64,000 nt of DNA from Asaia krungthepensis NRIC 0535 (GTDB lineage Bacteria > Pseudomonadota > Alphaproteobacteria > Acetobacterales > Acetobacteraceae): contig NZ_BAPV01000005.1 of assembly GCF_025995175.1 (NCBI RefSeq), positions 62,001-126,000 of the forward strand, read 5' to 3'. Shown here piece by piece: positions 48,528 through 57,418 of the stretch (position 1 is the first letter of the stretch; each line of letters starts with the position of its first letter). The translations under genes were made by a program, and so were the position numbers. The notes beneath the pieces are model-generated. The model made no database searches. It was not told the DNA's origin and saw only the letters and a program-made list of their open reading frames with translations.

Positions 48528-49511
48528 ATGCTGTCTGAATCAGGATTCCTGCCCTTGTCCCGTGCGCGTACGCCCAACCAGCCTCGACGCCTCCCCCGTG
48601 CCAGCGGATTTCAGGGCCGCATTGCGGAGGTCGATCTGCGGTTGCTGCGGGTCTTTGCCTGCGTGGCGCAACATGGCGGGTTTGCCGCGGCCGAGCTTGC
48701 GCTGGGCAAGAGCAAATCCTCCATCAGCATCGATATTGCCGCGCTCGAAAACCGCCTCAGCATGGTGCTTTGCCATCGCGGTCGGGCAGGATTTGCGCTC
48801 ACGAGCGAGGGGGAAGGCGTGCTCGATGCCACGACGCGTCTGTTCAACGATCTCGATCTGTTTCAGCAGCGAATCAATGACGTGAGCGGCACGCTGTCAG
48901 GCCGTTTCTGCCTCTATCTGCCCGATAACATCCAGTTCCATGGGGAGACGGCGCTTTTGCGCGCCATACAGATCTTTACCAGCCGTTATCCGGCGGTCGA
49001 ACTGGATGTGCGCTCCGCCTCGACACGCGATGTCGAGTTCGCCGTTCGCAACGGCACGGCAACCGCAGGGATCACGCTCTACCCCCATCAGCAGCCGGAA
49101 ATGGAAGCGACCGCGTTGTTCAGCGAGCGGTCCAATCTCTATTGCGGCCCACGTCATCCGCTTTTCGAAGTGCCGGAAGAGGCTATCGATATCGCGGCTC
49201 TGGCGCAGGCACGCATGATCAGCGTGAGCGATGCCGCTTCGTCCCCGCGCTGGGACGAATTACGCCCCGCCATGAATTTCGCCGCGAAAGCCGAGAACAT
49301 CGATTCCCGCGCGCTGCTGATCCTGTCAGGCATGTATGTCGGGTTCCTGCCTGAGCTGTTCGTCACCCAGATGGTCCAGCAGGACCGGTTGCGTCATATC
49401 CGTTTCAATGACCTGCATCTGGTCAATCACTTCTATTTCCTGATACGCCCCACGCCGGAAAACGGTCTCATGGCCGAAACATTCCGCTCCATTCTCGAAG
49501 AGACATGCTGA
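48528..49511 (+). CDS. LysR family transcriptional regulator
   Basis: 327 residues; the N-terminal 35 residues before the HTH are an unusual basic extension. HTH: LRLLRVFACVAQHGGFAAAE, then LALGKSKSSISIDIAALE. The effector domain runs to the C-terminus. It overlaps the transporter gene by 7 bp, so regulator and transporter are one transcript, while the pentein hydrolase is divergent 231 bp away; all are probable targets. A later start would remove the extension. Confidence 0.9.
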   Translation: MLSESGFLPLSRARTPNQPRRLPRASGFQGRIAEVDLRLLRVFACVAQHGGFAAAELALGKSKSSISIDIAALENRLSMVLCHRGRAGFALTSEGEGVLDATTRLFNDLDLFQQRINDVSGTLSGRFCLYLPDNIQFHGETALLRAIQIFTSRYPAVELDVRSASTRDVEFAVRNGTATAGITLYPHQQPEMEATALFSERSNLYCGPRHPLFEVPEEAIDIAALAQARMISVSDAASSPRWDELRPAMNFAAKAENIDSRALLILSGMYVGFLPELFVTQMVQQDRLRHIRFNDLHLVNHFYFLIRPTPENGLMAETFRSILEETC

Positions 49512-51091
49512 TGCGGCTTCTGACCTGCCTGCTCCTCTGCCTCGCAGCTCTTCTGTCGAGCGCGTCTGTCAGGGCGCAGGAGCGCCCCTCCTTCATCGAG
49601 AACAACACGCTGAGTGTGTGCACCAACCCGACCCTGCCGCCCATGACCTTTGTCAATGGGGCGGATCTCTCGGCGATTGACGGGTTCGATATCGCACTGG
49701 CCAGGGAGCTCGGTGCGCTGTGGCATGTGCCGGTCACCTTCAAGACCATGGATTTTACGGGGCTGTTCCCGAGTCTGGCCGCCGGGCGGTGCAGCTTGGT
49801 CATCAGCGGGGTGCTGAAGCAGGCGGCACGCGAGCATCTTTTCGACGCCGTTGCCTATCTCGACACCTCACCGGTTATCGTGGCCCCGAGCCAGATTGCG
49901 CCGGTTACGAGTTTCGAGGCTCTGGCCGGCCAGAGCCTCGCCGTCGAATCCGGGACCAGCTATGCGGCCCGTATCGAGGAGATCAACCGGACCCTGATCT
50001 CGCGCGGCAAGCCCCCCATCGCCTTGCAGCAATATCCGAGCGAGGATCAGGTGGTGCAGCAGGTGCTTGTCGGGCGCTCGCAGAATTTCCTCAGTCAGGA
50101 TGTCGAGCTTTTCTATCGTCAGGCCCAGCTTGGCGGGAAGCTCCACGTGATCTTCAGTCCCAGCCTGCCGGGCTATTCCGAGTTCGCGCTCTATCTGCGC
50201 CGCTCCGGTCAGGACAAGGCGCTTCTGGCCGCTGCCATCGACACGCTGAAGAGACAAGGCAAAATCACGGCCCTCGAGAAGAAATGGAATGTGGGTAAAG
50301 CCGCGCGCGCCGCCCTCGGCGTGACGAGCGAAAGGCCGCGTTTCAATACCGCCACTTTCTTTTCGGCGCTGTTTTCCATGGCATTTCTCAAAGGCGCCGT
50401 GATGACACTGGTCATTGCGTTGGCCTCCCATGCCGCCGCCATCGTGATTTCCATTCCCATCGCGCTCAAGCTCAACGCGCCGCGCTCCCTCTGGCATCCC
50501 TTCCTGCGCGCCTATGTCGCCGTATTCCGGGGCGCGCCGACCCTGCTGCAATTACTGTTCATCTGGAATGCCCTGCCGCAATTCTTTCCCATATTTCGTG
50601 AAGGATGGTTCTCGCCGTTTCTTGCCACCTGGATCTGCCTGTCGATCAATGAATCGGCCTATCAGGTCGAGATCAACCGTGCCGCGTTGAGCGCCATCGA
50701 CCCCGGGCAACTGGCAGGCGGGCAGGCTTTGGGCATGAGTCCGTCGCAAATCTACCGCCATGTGATCTTTCCGCAGGCATTGCGCGTGGCCCTGCCGCCC
50801 ACCATCAACGAGTTCATCTCCCTGCTCAAGACCACCTCGCTGGCCTCGGTCATCTCCCTGCAGGAACTGCTTTTCATTACCCAGGTCCAGGTGGCGCGCA
50901 GCTTCGAGTTCACCGAGTATTACGCGGCGGCACTGGTCTATTATCTGGCTATGGTCTTCGCCTTCCTGCATCTGCAAAAACGCATCGAGACCCGCTTCGT
51001 CTGGGCCAGTCGCGCCAGTGCCGGAGGAAAGACAGGACCGCGTATCGAGAGCCCAACAGACGGAACGGAGGCGTCGCGCCATGCTGCATAA
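49505..51091 (+). CDS. Polar amino acid ABC transporter: fused substrate-binding protein and permease
   Basis: 528 residues in one chain. Signal sequence 1-24 (LLTCLLLCLAALLSSAS). Periplasmic-binding domain, family 3, about 30-265 (TNPTLPPMTFVNG, GFDIALARELG). Permease, HisM/GlnP type, about 285-510, with the ATPase-coupling loop LAGGQALGMSPSQIYRHVIFPQALR. Such fusion removes the need for a free binding protein. Followed by the ATPase gene with an 11-bp overlap. Tandem ATGs 49505 and 49511 are both possible. Confidence 0.92.
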   Translation: MLMRLLTCLLLCLAALLSSASVRAQERPSFIENNTLSVCTNPTLPPMTFVNGADLSAIDGFDIALARELGALWHVPVTFKTMDFTGLFPSLAAGRCSLVISGVLKQAAREHLFDAVAYLDTSPVIVAPSQIAPVTSFEALAGQSLAVESGTSYAARIEEINRTLISRGKPPIALQQYPSEDQVVQQVLVGRSQNFLSQDVELFYRQAQLGGKLHVIFSPSLPGYSEFALYLRRSGQDKALLAAAIDTLKRQGKITALEKKWNVGKAARAALGVTSERPRFNTATFFSALFSMAFLKGAVMTLVIALASHAAAIVISIPIALKLNAPRSLWHPFLRAYVAVFRGAPTLLQLLFIWNALPQFFPIFREGWFSPFLATWICLSINESAYQVEINRAALSAIDPGQLAGGQALGMSPSQIYRHVIFPQALRVALPPTINEFISLLKTTSLASVISLQELLFITQVQVARSFEFTEYYAAALVYYLAMVFAFLHLQKRIETRFVWASRASAGGKTGPRIESPTDGTEASRHAA

Positions 51092-51842
51092 TCTGCCTCC
51101 CGATCCGGATTGCGCGCTCAGCCTGCGCAAGCTCAGCAAATTCTATGGCGAGTTTCTGGCTCTGGACCGGATCAGCCTCGATATCGCCCATGGGGAGAAG
51201 ATCGTCGTGCTTGGCCCTTCGGGCTCGGGAAAATCGACCTTCATCCGCACGCTCAACCGGATCGAGCCGCATGATAGCGGTGTGCTGATGATCGATGGCG
51301 AGGTGATTGACGACAAGACCAGCCTGCCTTTGCTGCGCGGGGCGGTGGGCATGGTATTCCAGAACTACAATCTGTTCCCGCATCTGACCGTGCTGGAAAA
51401 CTGCATTCTGGCCCCGCGTCTAGTGCGCAAGGCCCATCGCGATGCGACCGAAAGCCTCGCGCGTGCCTATCTGGATCAGGTCGGTATCGGCGAACAGGCC
51501 GATAAATACCCGATCCAGCTTTCAGGCGGTCAGCAGCAACGCGTCGCCATTGCACGCGCCTTGTGCATGGCCCCCGATATCATCCTCTTCGACGAGCCCA
51601 CCGCTGCTCTGGATCCCGAGGCCATCAAGGGTGTGATCGGGATCATCGATAGTCTGGCCGAGCGCCGGATCACCACCATCTGTGTCACCCATGAGATGGG
51701 CTTTGCCCGTCACATCGCCGATCGCGTCGTCTTCATGGACAAGGGCGTCGTACTCGAAGCCTCGCCGCCCGAGCAATTCTTCACGGCTCCGCAAAGCGCG
51801 CGTGCACGCCAGTTTCTGGACCAGATGATCCATCACGCCTGA
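51081..51842 (+). CDS. Polar amino acid ABC transporter ATP-binding protein
   Basis: 253 residues. Walker A GPSGSGKST (45-53), signature LSGGQQQR (147-154), Walker B IILFDEP and switch His in CVTHEMGFA. GlnQ/HisP subfamily, matching the fused transporter upstream. Starts inside the permease gene with GGAGG ahead, so coupled. Together they form a complete importer. Confidence 0.96.
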   Translation: MLHNLPPDPDCALSLRKLSKFYGEFLALDRISLDIAHGEKIVVLGPSGSGKSTFIRTLNRIEPHDSGVLMIDGEVIDDKTSLPLLRGAVGMVFQNYNLFPHLTVLENCILAPRLVRKAHRDATESLARAYLDQVGIGEQADKYPIQLSGGQQQRVAIARALCMAPDIILFDEPTAALDPEAIKGVIGIIDSLAERRITTICVTHEMGFARHIADRVVFMDKGVVLEASPPEQFFTAPQSARARQFLDQMIHHA

Positions 51843-52036
51843 ACCAAGGCACGAGATTCAGGCTTCCTCCTCTCCGCCCCAGGAGAACGGGAGAGCTCGT
51901 GCGCTCTTGCGTCAAATTTCAAGGAAGGCGCGAAATGGGTAATGATCTGACAAAGTGAGGTTTGGTTTTTTCCAATCGACCATGATGTCGTTTCGCCTCT
52001 TCAATGACAGGGAAGCCACTGACGGGAGTCCTTTTC

Positions 52037-54370
52037 ATGATGACGCGCCTGCCCAAAGGATTTCGCCGCCTGACCAGCACGGCGCTTTCGCTCTCCGCCG
52101 GAATCGTGCTGGTTGGCTCGGGATTGAACGCGCCCTGTATGGGCGGTGTGGCCCATGCAGCCACCGCGCCAAGTGTCGCGGCCCAGAAGAATGCCACTCA
52201 TCGCGCGGTGTCGTCCCGGGTCGGTCAGGCGTCGCGCAGTGGCATTCGTTCACGGCGTCATGCAGCGCCCCATTCCGACCCGGAGGCCATTCAGGTCACG
52301 GGCTCGCGGGCGCAGCGCTTCCTGACCACGGCCGCGACGGTCAATGTGCTGAGTGGCCGCGAATTGCAGGAACTGCACATCACCAGCCCCAAGGATATTG
52401 CCGCCTATACGCCCGGCCTTACCGCGGTGAATGCCACTTCGGGCAGCACGCCTGTCTTCTCGATCCGCGGGATCGGGCTGGACGATTATACCGGCAATAA
52501 TATGGGCGGGATCGGCATCTATCAGGACGGCGTCTTTGCCCCCTATCCTGTATTCTATACGGGGCAGATGTTCGACACCCAGTCCGTCGCCGTCGAGAAG
52601 GGGCCGCAGGGTTTCGATTACGGGCGCAGTTCCACGGGCGGGAACATTGCGGTCGAGACGGTCAAGCCCGATGGCAAATTCGGCGGCTATGTGGATTGGG
52701 GCTATAGCAGCTATGGTACCAACACGGCGAGTGCAGCGGTCAATGTGCCAATTACCGACCGTATCCAGAACCGCACCGCCTTTTCCTATATCAATGGCGA
52801 TGGCTGGCAGCGCGATATCCACACGAACAAACGCTATGGCTCGCAGGATCAGCTCGGCTTGCGCAATCTCACGCGCTTTCTGATTGATGACCGTTCTAGC
52901 CTGCTGCTGAACATCCATTACACGCGCGACAAGGGTATTTCGATGTCGCCGCAGGATACGGATGGCGATGCGGTCAACGGCTTTCCGACCGGAACGGTGG
53001 GTGTGGGGCCGAACGCCGCCTATAACGCGGTCAATGTGGGCACGAACCGTGTGGGCCGCAACGAGAATGGCGGCGGCGTCTCGATCAATTACACGCATGA
53101 TTTCAACTGGGGGCAGTTTGTTTCGACCACTGCGTTCGACGCCTTCCGTCGCAGCGATTATGATAATTACGATGGTGAATCAATCAACGTCGGTGATTAT
53201 CATTGGAACGACACGTCCCTCGCCCAGTCCCATGACATGCATCTCAGGATGGATCTGGCAAAGCGCTTCCACCTGACGGTGGGCGTCTACGAATCCTGGG
53301 ATAAGATCAACGGGGCCTATACGAGTTACCGCTCCTTTCTGCTCGGCGTGCCCAACGGCAATCTGACGGATCGCTTCGTACAGCAGAATGTCTCGTCCGG
53401 GCTCTATATCAACACGGTCACCAATGTGCTGCGGAACCTCGATTTCATCGCCTCGGGCCGTTTCTCCTGGGATGATCGTGGCTTCAATGGCGGCACGATC
53501 GACGATGCTGGTGCGCTGACGACCAAGGGTGCCTATCTGTCACGCCTCGACACCACCCATTCCTATGCCCGCCTGACAGGGCGCGTGGGGCTCCGTTACA
53601 CCATCGTGCCCGGCACACAGGTCTATGCCACCATTTCCAACGGCTACAAGGCGGGCGCCTATTTTGCGGCCCCTGTTTCAGCCCCTCAGGCGCTCGATTA
53701 CGTGCGTCCTGAGAACATGATCGCTTATGAAATCGGCGCCAAGACCAGCCTGATGCACAACCATGTGCAGATCGAAGGCGCACTGTTCGATTACGAATAT
53801 CACAACCGCCAGACGCTGTTCGTGGCTGAAATGCCCATGAACATCACCTCGCTCAGCCTTGGGCCGATCCCCCGTGCCCGTACCCGTGGCGGTGAATTGT
53901 CGAGCACGCTGTATGATCTGATCCCGAATCTCGATCTGCGTGGCTCTTTCGCCTATCTCGATGCGCAGGCGACCAATGCGGTCAATGATATTGGCGGTCT
54001 GCCGCTGCTTTCCTCCGTTACCGCTCATTCGGTGCTGCCTTTTGCCCCGCGCTTCTCCTGGAATGCCGTGGCACGCTATGGCATCGACCTGCCGCGCGCC
54101 TATCGTATGACGCTCCAGACCAGCTACACCTGGAAGGACAATATGCTCGTGGCTCTGGGCGACCCCAATGGCGTGACCGACAAGATCAGCTCTTTCGGGA
54201 TGCGGATGGAAGTGGGGCCGAAAACCGGCAAATGGACGGCTGCCGTGTATGTCGACAACATGCTCAACAAGCACGGCAACACCTATTCCTTCACCGGGTC
54301 GGATAATTCCCGCGTGCAGTTCCTTCAGACGCCACGCTGGATCGGCTGCGATCTGCGCTATAATTTCTGA
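52037..54370 (+). CDS. TonB-dependent receptor
   Basis: Outer-membrane receptor, 777 residues from ATG 52037 (GGAG upstream; an earlier ATG at 52004 lacks one). Signal peptide to about 42 (GGVAHAA). TonB-box-like region EAIQVTGSRAQR, plug GRELQELHITSPKDIAAYTPG and VEKGPQGFDYGRSSTGG, then a barrel ending in terminal Phe (DLRYNF). 194 bp after the ABC ATPase and 12 bp before the isomerase gene. It probably brings the substrate of the downstream enzymes across the outer membrane; the ligand is unknown. Confidence 0.9.
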   Translation: MMTRLPKGFRRLTSTALSLSAGIVLVGSGLNAPCMGGVAHAATAPSVAAQKNATHRAVSSRVGQASRSGIRSRRHAAPHSDPEAIQVTGSRAQRFLTTAATVNVLSGRELQELHITSPKDIAAYTPGLTAVNATSGSTPVFSIRGIGLDDYTGNNMGGIGIYQDGVFAPYPVFYTGQMFDTQSVAVEKGPQGFDYGRSSTGGNIAVETVKPDGKFGGYVDWGYSSYGTNTASAAVNVPITDRIQNRTAFSYINGDGWQRDIHTNKRYGSQDQLGLRNLTRFLIDDRSSLLLNIHYTRDKGISMSPQDTDGDAVNGFPTGTVGVGPNAAYNAVNVGTNRVGRNENGGGVSINYTHDFNWGQFVSTTAFDAFRRSDYDNYDGESINVGDYHWNDTSLAQSHDMHLRMDLAKRFHLTVGVYESWDKINGAYTSYRSFLLGVPNGNLTDRFVQQNVSSGLYINTVTNVLRNLDFIASGRFSWDDRGFNGGTIDDAGALTTKGAYLSRLDTTHSYARLTGRVGLRYTIVPGTQVYATISNGYKAGAYFAAPVSAPQALDYVRPENMIAYEIGAKTSLMHNHVQIEGALFDYEYHNRQTLFVAEMPMNITSLSLGPIPRARTRGGELSSTLYDLIPNLDLRGSFAYLDAQATNAVNDIGGLPLLSSVTAHSVLPFAPRFSWNAVARYGIDLPRAYRMTLQTSYTWKDNMLVALGDPNGVTDKISSFGMRMEVGPKTGKWTAAVYVDNMLNKHGNTYSFTGSDNSRVQFLQTPRWIGCDLRYNF

Positions 54371-54382
54371 TCCGACACGAGC

Positions 54383-55258
54383 ATGACGGGAGACGACACG
54401 CCGATGCGCCTCGACAGCTTCCTGACACTCTGGGGCGATCTCCGCCCCTGGGATACCGTCATCGCCGATGCCCATCGTCGAGGCTATGACGGTATCGAGG
54501 CGCGTATCCCGGAACCGGAAAACCTCTCAGCCCGTTGCATGGCACTGCGCGACGCAGAATGCCCCTATATCGCCATTGCCCTGACCGGGGGCGGAGTCAT
54601 ACCCCGCCAGAGCGCGACGCTGGACGATCATCTGGCCGATCTGGATGATGCTCTTGGGCGCGCCGCGCTCCTCTCCCCCCGCTTCGTGAACGTGCTGGGC
54701 GGCAATGATCGCTGGAATACTGCGCTCCAGGCCGAATTCATCGGTCGTGCCCTGCAGCTGGGACAGAAGCACGGGCTGACGCTCAGCTTCGAGACCCATC
54801 GTGCCCGGCTCTGCGCCACGCCCTGGATGACGCTCGATGTTCTCGCGCAGATACCTGAGGCGCTTTTTACCGCCGATATCAGCCATTGGGTGGTGGGCTG
54901 CGAAAGACTGCTCGATGACCCCTGCGATGATTTCAGCGCTTTTATCGCGCGCGTGCATCACGTTCAGGCGCGCGTGGGCTACGATCAGGGACCGCAGGTT
55001 TCGCATCCCGCGGCACCTGAAAATCGCGCCGCACTCGATTTTCACCGCGATTTCTGGTGCCGGATCTGGGTGTCACAGCGCGCTCGCGGCTACGATGTCA
55101 CGACGCTGACACCGGAATGTGGCCCCGATGGCTACACCCATACCTTGCCCTTCACCGATCTGCCCCTTGCCGACCGCCACGCCATGAATGACTGGCTCAG
55201 GCAGGATCAGGTCAGATCCTTCGCGGGGTGCTTCCCCGCTTCAGCAGGAGAGTCCTGA
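54383..55258 (+). CDS. Sugar phosphate isomerase/epimerase-like TIM barrel
   Basis: 291 residues of the AP-endonuclease-2/xylose-isomerase superfamily. Visible pattern: DSFLTLWGDLRPWDTVI, GYDGIEARIP, LSFETHRARL, FTADISHWVVG and LTPECGPDGYTH, carrying the Glu, Asp, His and Glu positions for a divalent metal. Substrate unknown. It begins 12 bp after the TonB receptor and stops 1 bp before the oxygenase start, so it is within the same operon. ATG 54404 is an alternative start. Confidence 0.82.
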   Translation: MTGDDTPMRLDSFLTLWGDLRPWDTVIADAHRRGYDGIEARIPEPENLSARCMALRDAECPYIAIALTGGGVIPRQSATLDDHLADLDDALGRAALLSPRFVNVLGGNDRWNTALQAEFIGRALQLGQKHGLTLSFETHRARLCATPWMTLDVLAQIPEALFTADISHWVVGCERLLDDPCDDFSAFIARVHHVQARVGYDQGPQVSHPAAPENRAALDFHRDFWCRIWVSQRARGYDVTTLTPECGPDGYTHTLPFTDLPLADRHAMNDWLRQDQVRSFAGCFPASAGES

Positions 55259-55259
55259 C

Positions 55260-56294
55260 ATGACAGAAGAGACGTTCACGTCCATTCCGGTGATCGATAT
55301 TGCCGGGCTGTATTCGGCAGACAAGACCGATCGTCAGAAAGTGGCGGCGGCGCTGCACGAGGCGGCCAGCAGGATCGGGTTCTTCTATATTGCCGGTCAT
55401 CGCGTCGCGCCCAAACTCATCACCGATCTGCGCCAGGCCGCGAAGGATTTCTTCTCCCAGCCTCTGGAGGAGAAAATGAAGCGCTATATCGGGAGTTCCG
55501 CCTCTCATAAGGGCTTCGTTCCGGAAGGGGAGGAAATCTACAACAAATCCCGACCCGACCATAAGGAAGCCTTCGATATCGGCTTCGAGGTTCCTGCCGA
55601 TCACCCTCTGGTCCAGTCCGGAACGCCGCTTCTCGGTCCGAATGACTGGCCTGAAATCCCGCTGTTCCGCGAACGGGCAAGCGCCTATTACAAGGCCGTT
55701 TTCGAGCTGGGGCGCGCGTTGTTTCGTGGTTTCGCCCTCGCACTGGGGCTCGATGAACATAGTTTCGACGATGTAGCGCAGTTCCCTCCCTCGAAACTGC
55801 GCATGATCCATTATCCCTTCGATGGCGAGGCCCATGACGCACCGGGCATTGGCGCGCATACGGATTATGAGTGCTTTACCATTCTGCTGGCCGACCAGCC
55901 GGGTCTGGAGGTGCTGAACGGCAAGGGTGAGTGGATCGACGCACCGCCCATTCCGGGGAGTTTCGTGGTCAATATCGGCGATATGCTCGAAATGATGACG
56001 GCGGGTACCTTTGTCGCCACCGCCCATCGTGTACGCAGCGTGAAGGAGGAACGCTATTCCTTCCCGCTCTTCTATGCCTGCGATTATCATCACGAGATAC
56101 GTCCCCTCCCCGCTTTCGAGAAGGGCGACACCGCCTATGAGGCTGTGAAGATCGGCGATCACATGTGGGCGCAGGCCATGCAGACCTATTCCTATCTCAT
56201 CGCCAAACGCGAGCGCGGCGAGATCAGCTTGCCCGAGGGAACGCGACGCACCAACACGTTCGGGCATTTCAGCAAGACGGGAGTGACCGCATGA
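55260..56294 (+). CDS. 2-oxoglutarate/Fe(II)-type oxygenase (isopenicillin N synthase family)
   Basis: 344 residues. DIOX_N-type start IPVIDIAGLYSADKTD. The iron triad is His200 and Asp202 (GAHTDYECFTILL) and His256 (VATAHRVRS); the 2-oxoglutarate carboxylate motif RYS is at 265-267. So a 2-oxoglutarate-dependent hydroxylase or oxidative dealkylase is more likely than isopenicillin synthase itself. ATG 55260 has AGGAG ahead. Couples to the aldolase gene by ATGA: hydroxylation followed by retro-aldol cleavage is a plausible sequence. Confidence 0.9.
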   Translation: MTEETFTSIPVIDIAGLYSADKTDRQKVAAALHEAASRIGFFYIAGHRVAPKLITDLRQAAKDFFSQPLEEKMKRYIGSSASHKGFVPEGEEIYNKSRPDHKEAFDIGFEVPADHPLVQSGTPLLGPNDWPEIPLFRERASAYYKAVFELGRALFRGFALALGLDEHSFDDVAQFPPSKLRMIHYPFDGEAHDAPGIGAHTDYECFTILLADQPGLEVLNGKGEWIDAPPIPGSFVVNIGDMLEMMTAGTFVATAHRVRSVKEERYSFPLFYACDYHHEIRPLPAFEKGDTAYEAVKIGDHMWAQAMQTYSYLIAKRERGEISLPEGTRRTNTFGHFSKTGVTA

Positions 56295-57025
56295 CCACCC
56301 GGACCGAGAGGGAACTGCGCGAGGAACTGGCTGCCGCCTATCGGCTCTACGCGCAGTTCGGCCTGACCGACATGGTCTACACCCATCTCTCCGTGCGTCT
56401 GCCCGGAGAGGGGCATCGCTTTCTGGTCAATCCCTACGGGCTGCTTTTCGAGGAGATTACGGCAAGCTCGCTTGTGGTGGTGGATTCAGAAGGGCACCCC
56501 CAGCAGGAGACGAGCTGGCCGGTCAATCCGGCAGGATTTGTGATCCATTCTGCCGTCCATCGCGCCCATCCCGAGGCCGACTGCGTGATGCACAGCCATA
56601 CTCTGGCGGGCATGGCCATTGCGGCGCAGGAAGACGGAATCCTGCCCCTGAACCAGATCAATATGGAGTTCTACGGGCGCATCGGGTTTCACCCCTATGA
56701 GGGCATTGCGGCAGACGACAATCTGAGTGAGCGCGAGCGACTGGTGCGCGATCTGGGCGACCATATGGGACTGATCCTGCAAAATCACGGCCTGCTGACC
56801 ATTGGCAGCACCGTGGCTCAGGCCTTTTATCGCATGTATTATCTGGAACAGGCCTGCCGCGTGCAGCTCGCCGCACAATCGACCGGGGCCAAGCTGCACT
56901 GTCCGAGCGAAGCCGAGGTATTGCGCGCGCGCCAGCAATTCGAGACAGACCCCGATCAGGGCCAGATGATCTGGAAAGCCCTGCGCCGCAAGCTGGATCG
57001 CGAACAGCCGGATTACAGGGACTGA
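56291..57025 (+). CDS. Class II aldolase/adducin family protein
   Basis: 244 residues. Zinc ligands HSH in MHSHTLAG (His101, His103) and His166 in LILQNHGLLT; all three are in the usual family positions. Phosphate-binding and specificity residues are not clear enough to separate aldolase from decarboxylase or epimerase. Last gene of the TonB-isomerase-oxygenase-aldolase set, starting inside the oxygenase stop codon and ending about 340 bp before a strong terminator. Confidence 0.87.
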   Translation: MTTRTERELREELAAAYRLYAQFGLTDMVYTHLSVRLPGEGHRFLVNPYGLLFEEITASSLVVVDSEGHPQQETSWPVNPAGFVIHSAVHRAHPEADCVMHSHTLAGMAIAAQEDGILPLNQINMEFYGRIGFHPYEGIAADDNLSERERLVRDLGDHMGLILQNHGLLTIGSTVAQAFYRMYYLEQACRVQLAAQSTGAKLHCPSEAEVLRARQQFETDPDQGQMIWKALRRKLDREQPDYRD

Positions 57026-57362
57026 GCTACGCCACTCTGAAGCGCTGCGCACCCATGCCTCTCGTGTAGATCCCGATCGGACGATGTCGTTCAATCGGGT
57101 CAAGAAGCGCGCATAAACAGGGCTATAAAGCGTTTTCCATGCATCAGGGTGCCGGGAAAACGCTTTCGTCCGTCCTCTTCGGCATAACGCTATCGTGCCC
57201 GCCCGTGCCTCAGACCTTCGCAACGGCATTGGCGTGTGGCCGCCTCGCTTTTCCAGCTTTCCAAGCATGAACGCGCTTTTGCAGGGACTACCCGTCATGC
57301 TCCTCGAGCTTGCCCTGACACGCCCTGTGCCTTTTCGGGCGCAGGTCATGCCCGGAACGTAA
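57026..57362. other. Spacer with a 12-bp inverted repeat
   Basis: No gene is supported between the aldolase and the terminator. AAAGCGTTTTCC (57127-57138) and GGAAAACGCTTT (57155-57166) form a perfect inverted repeat around 16 nt, without a U-tract. It could be a processing or 3'-end structure of the operon, or an operator. Confidence 0.5.
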
Positions 57363-57396
57363 AAAACCCTCCGGGCGGTAAAGCCCGGAGGGTTTT
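57363..57396. terminator. Bidirectional terminator between the aldolase and the TonB receptor
   Basis: AAAACCCTCCGGGC (57363-57376) pairs with GCCCGGAGGGTTTT (57383-57396) around a 6-nt loop. A-rich before and T-rich after, so it serves both convergent transcripts. Confidence 0.92.
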
Positions 57397-57418
57397 TCAT
57401 GTCAGACGTGTCGGACGA

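Noticed and set aside
55260-56294. Isopenicillin N synthase and a beta-lactam cluster
   Set aside because: The fold family matches, but the RYS 2-oxoglutarate motif and the lack of peptide synthetase genes point to a generic oxygenase.
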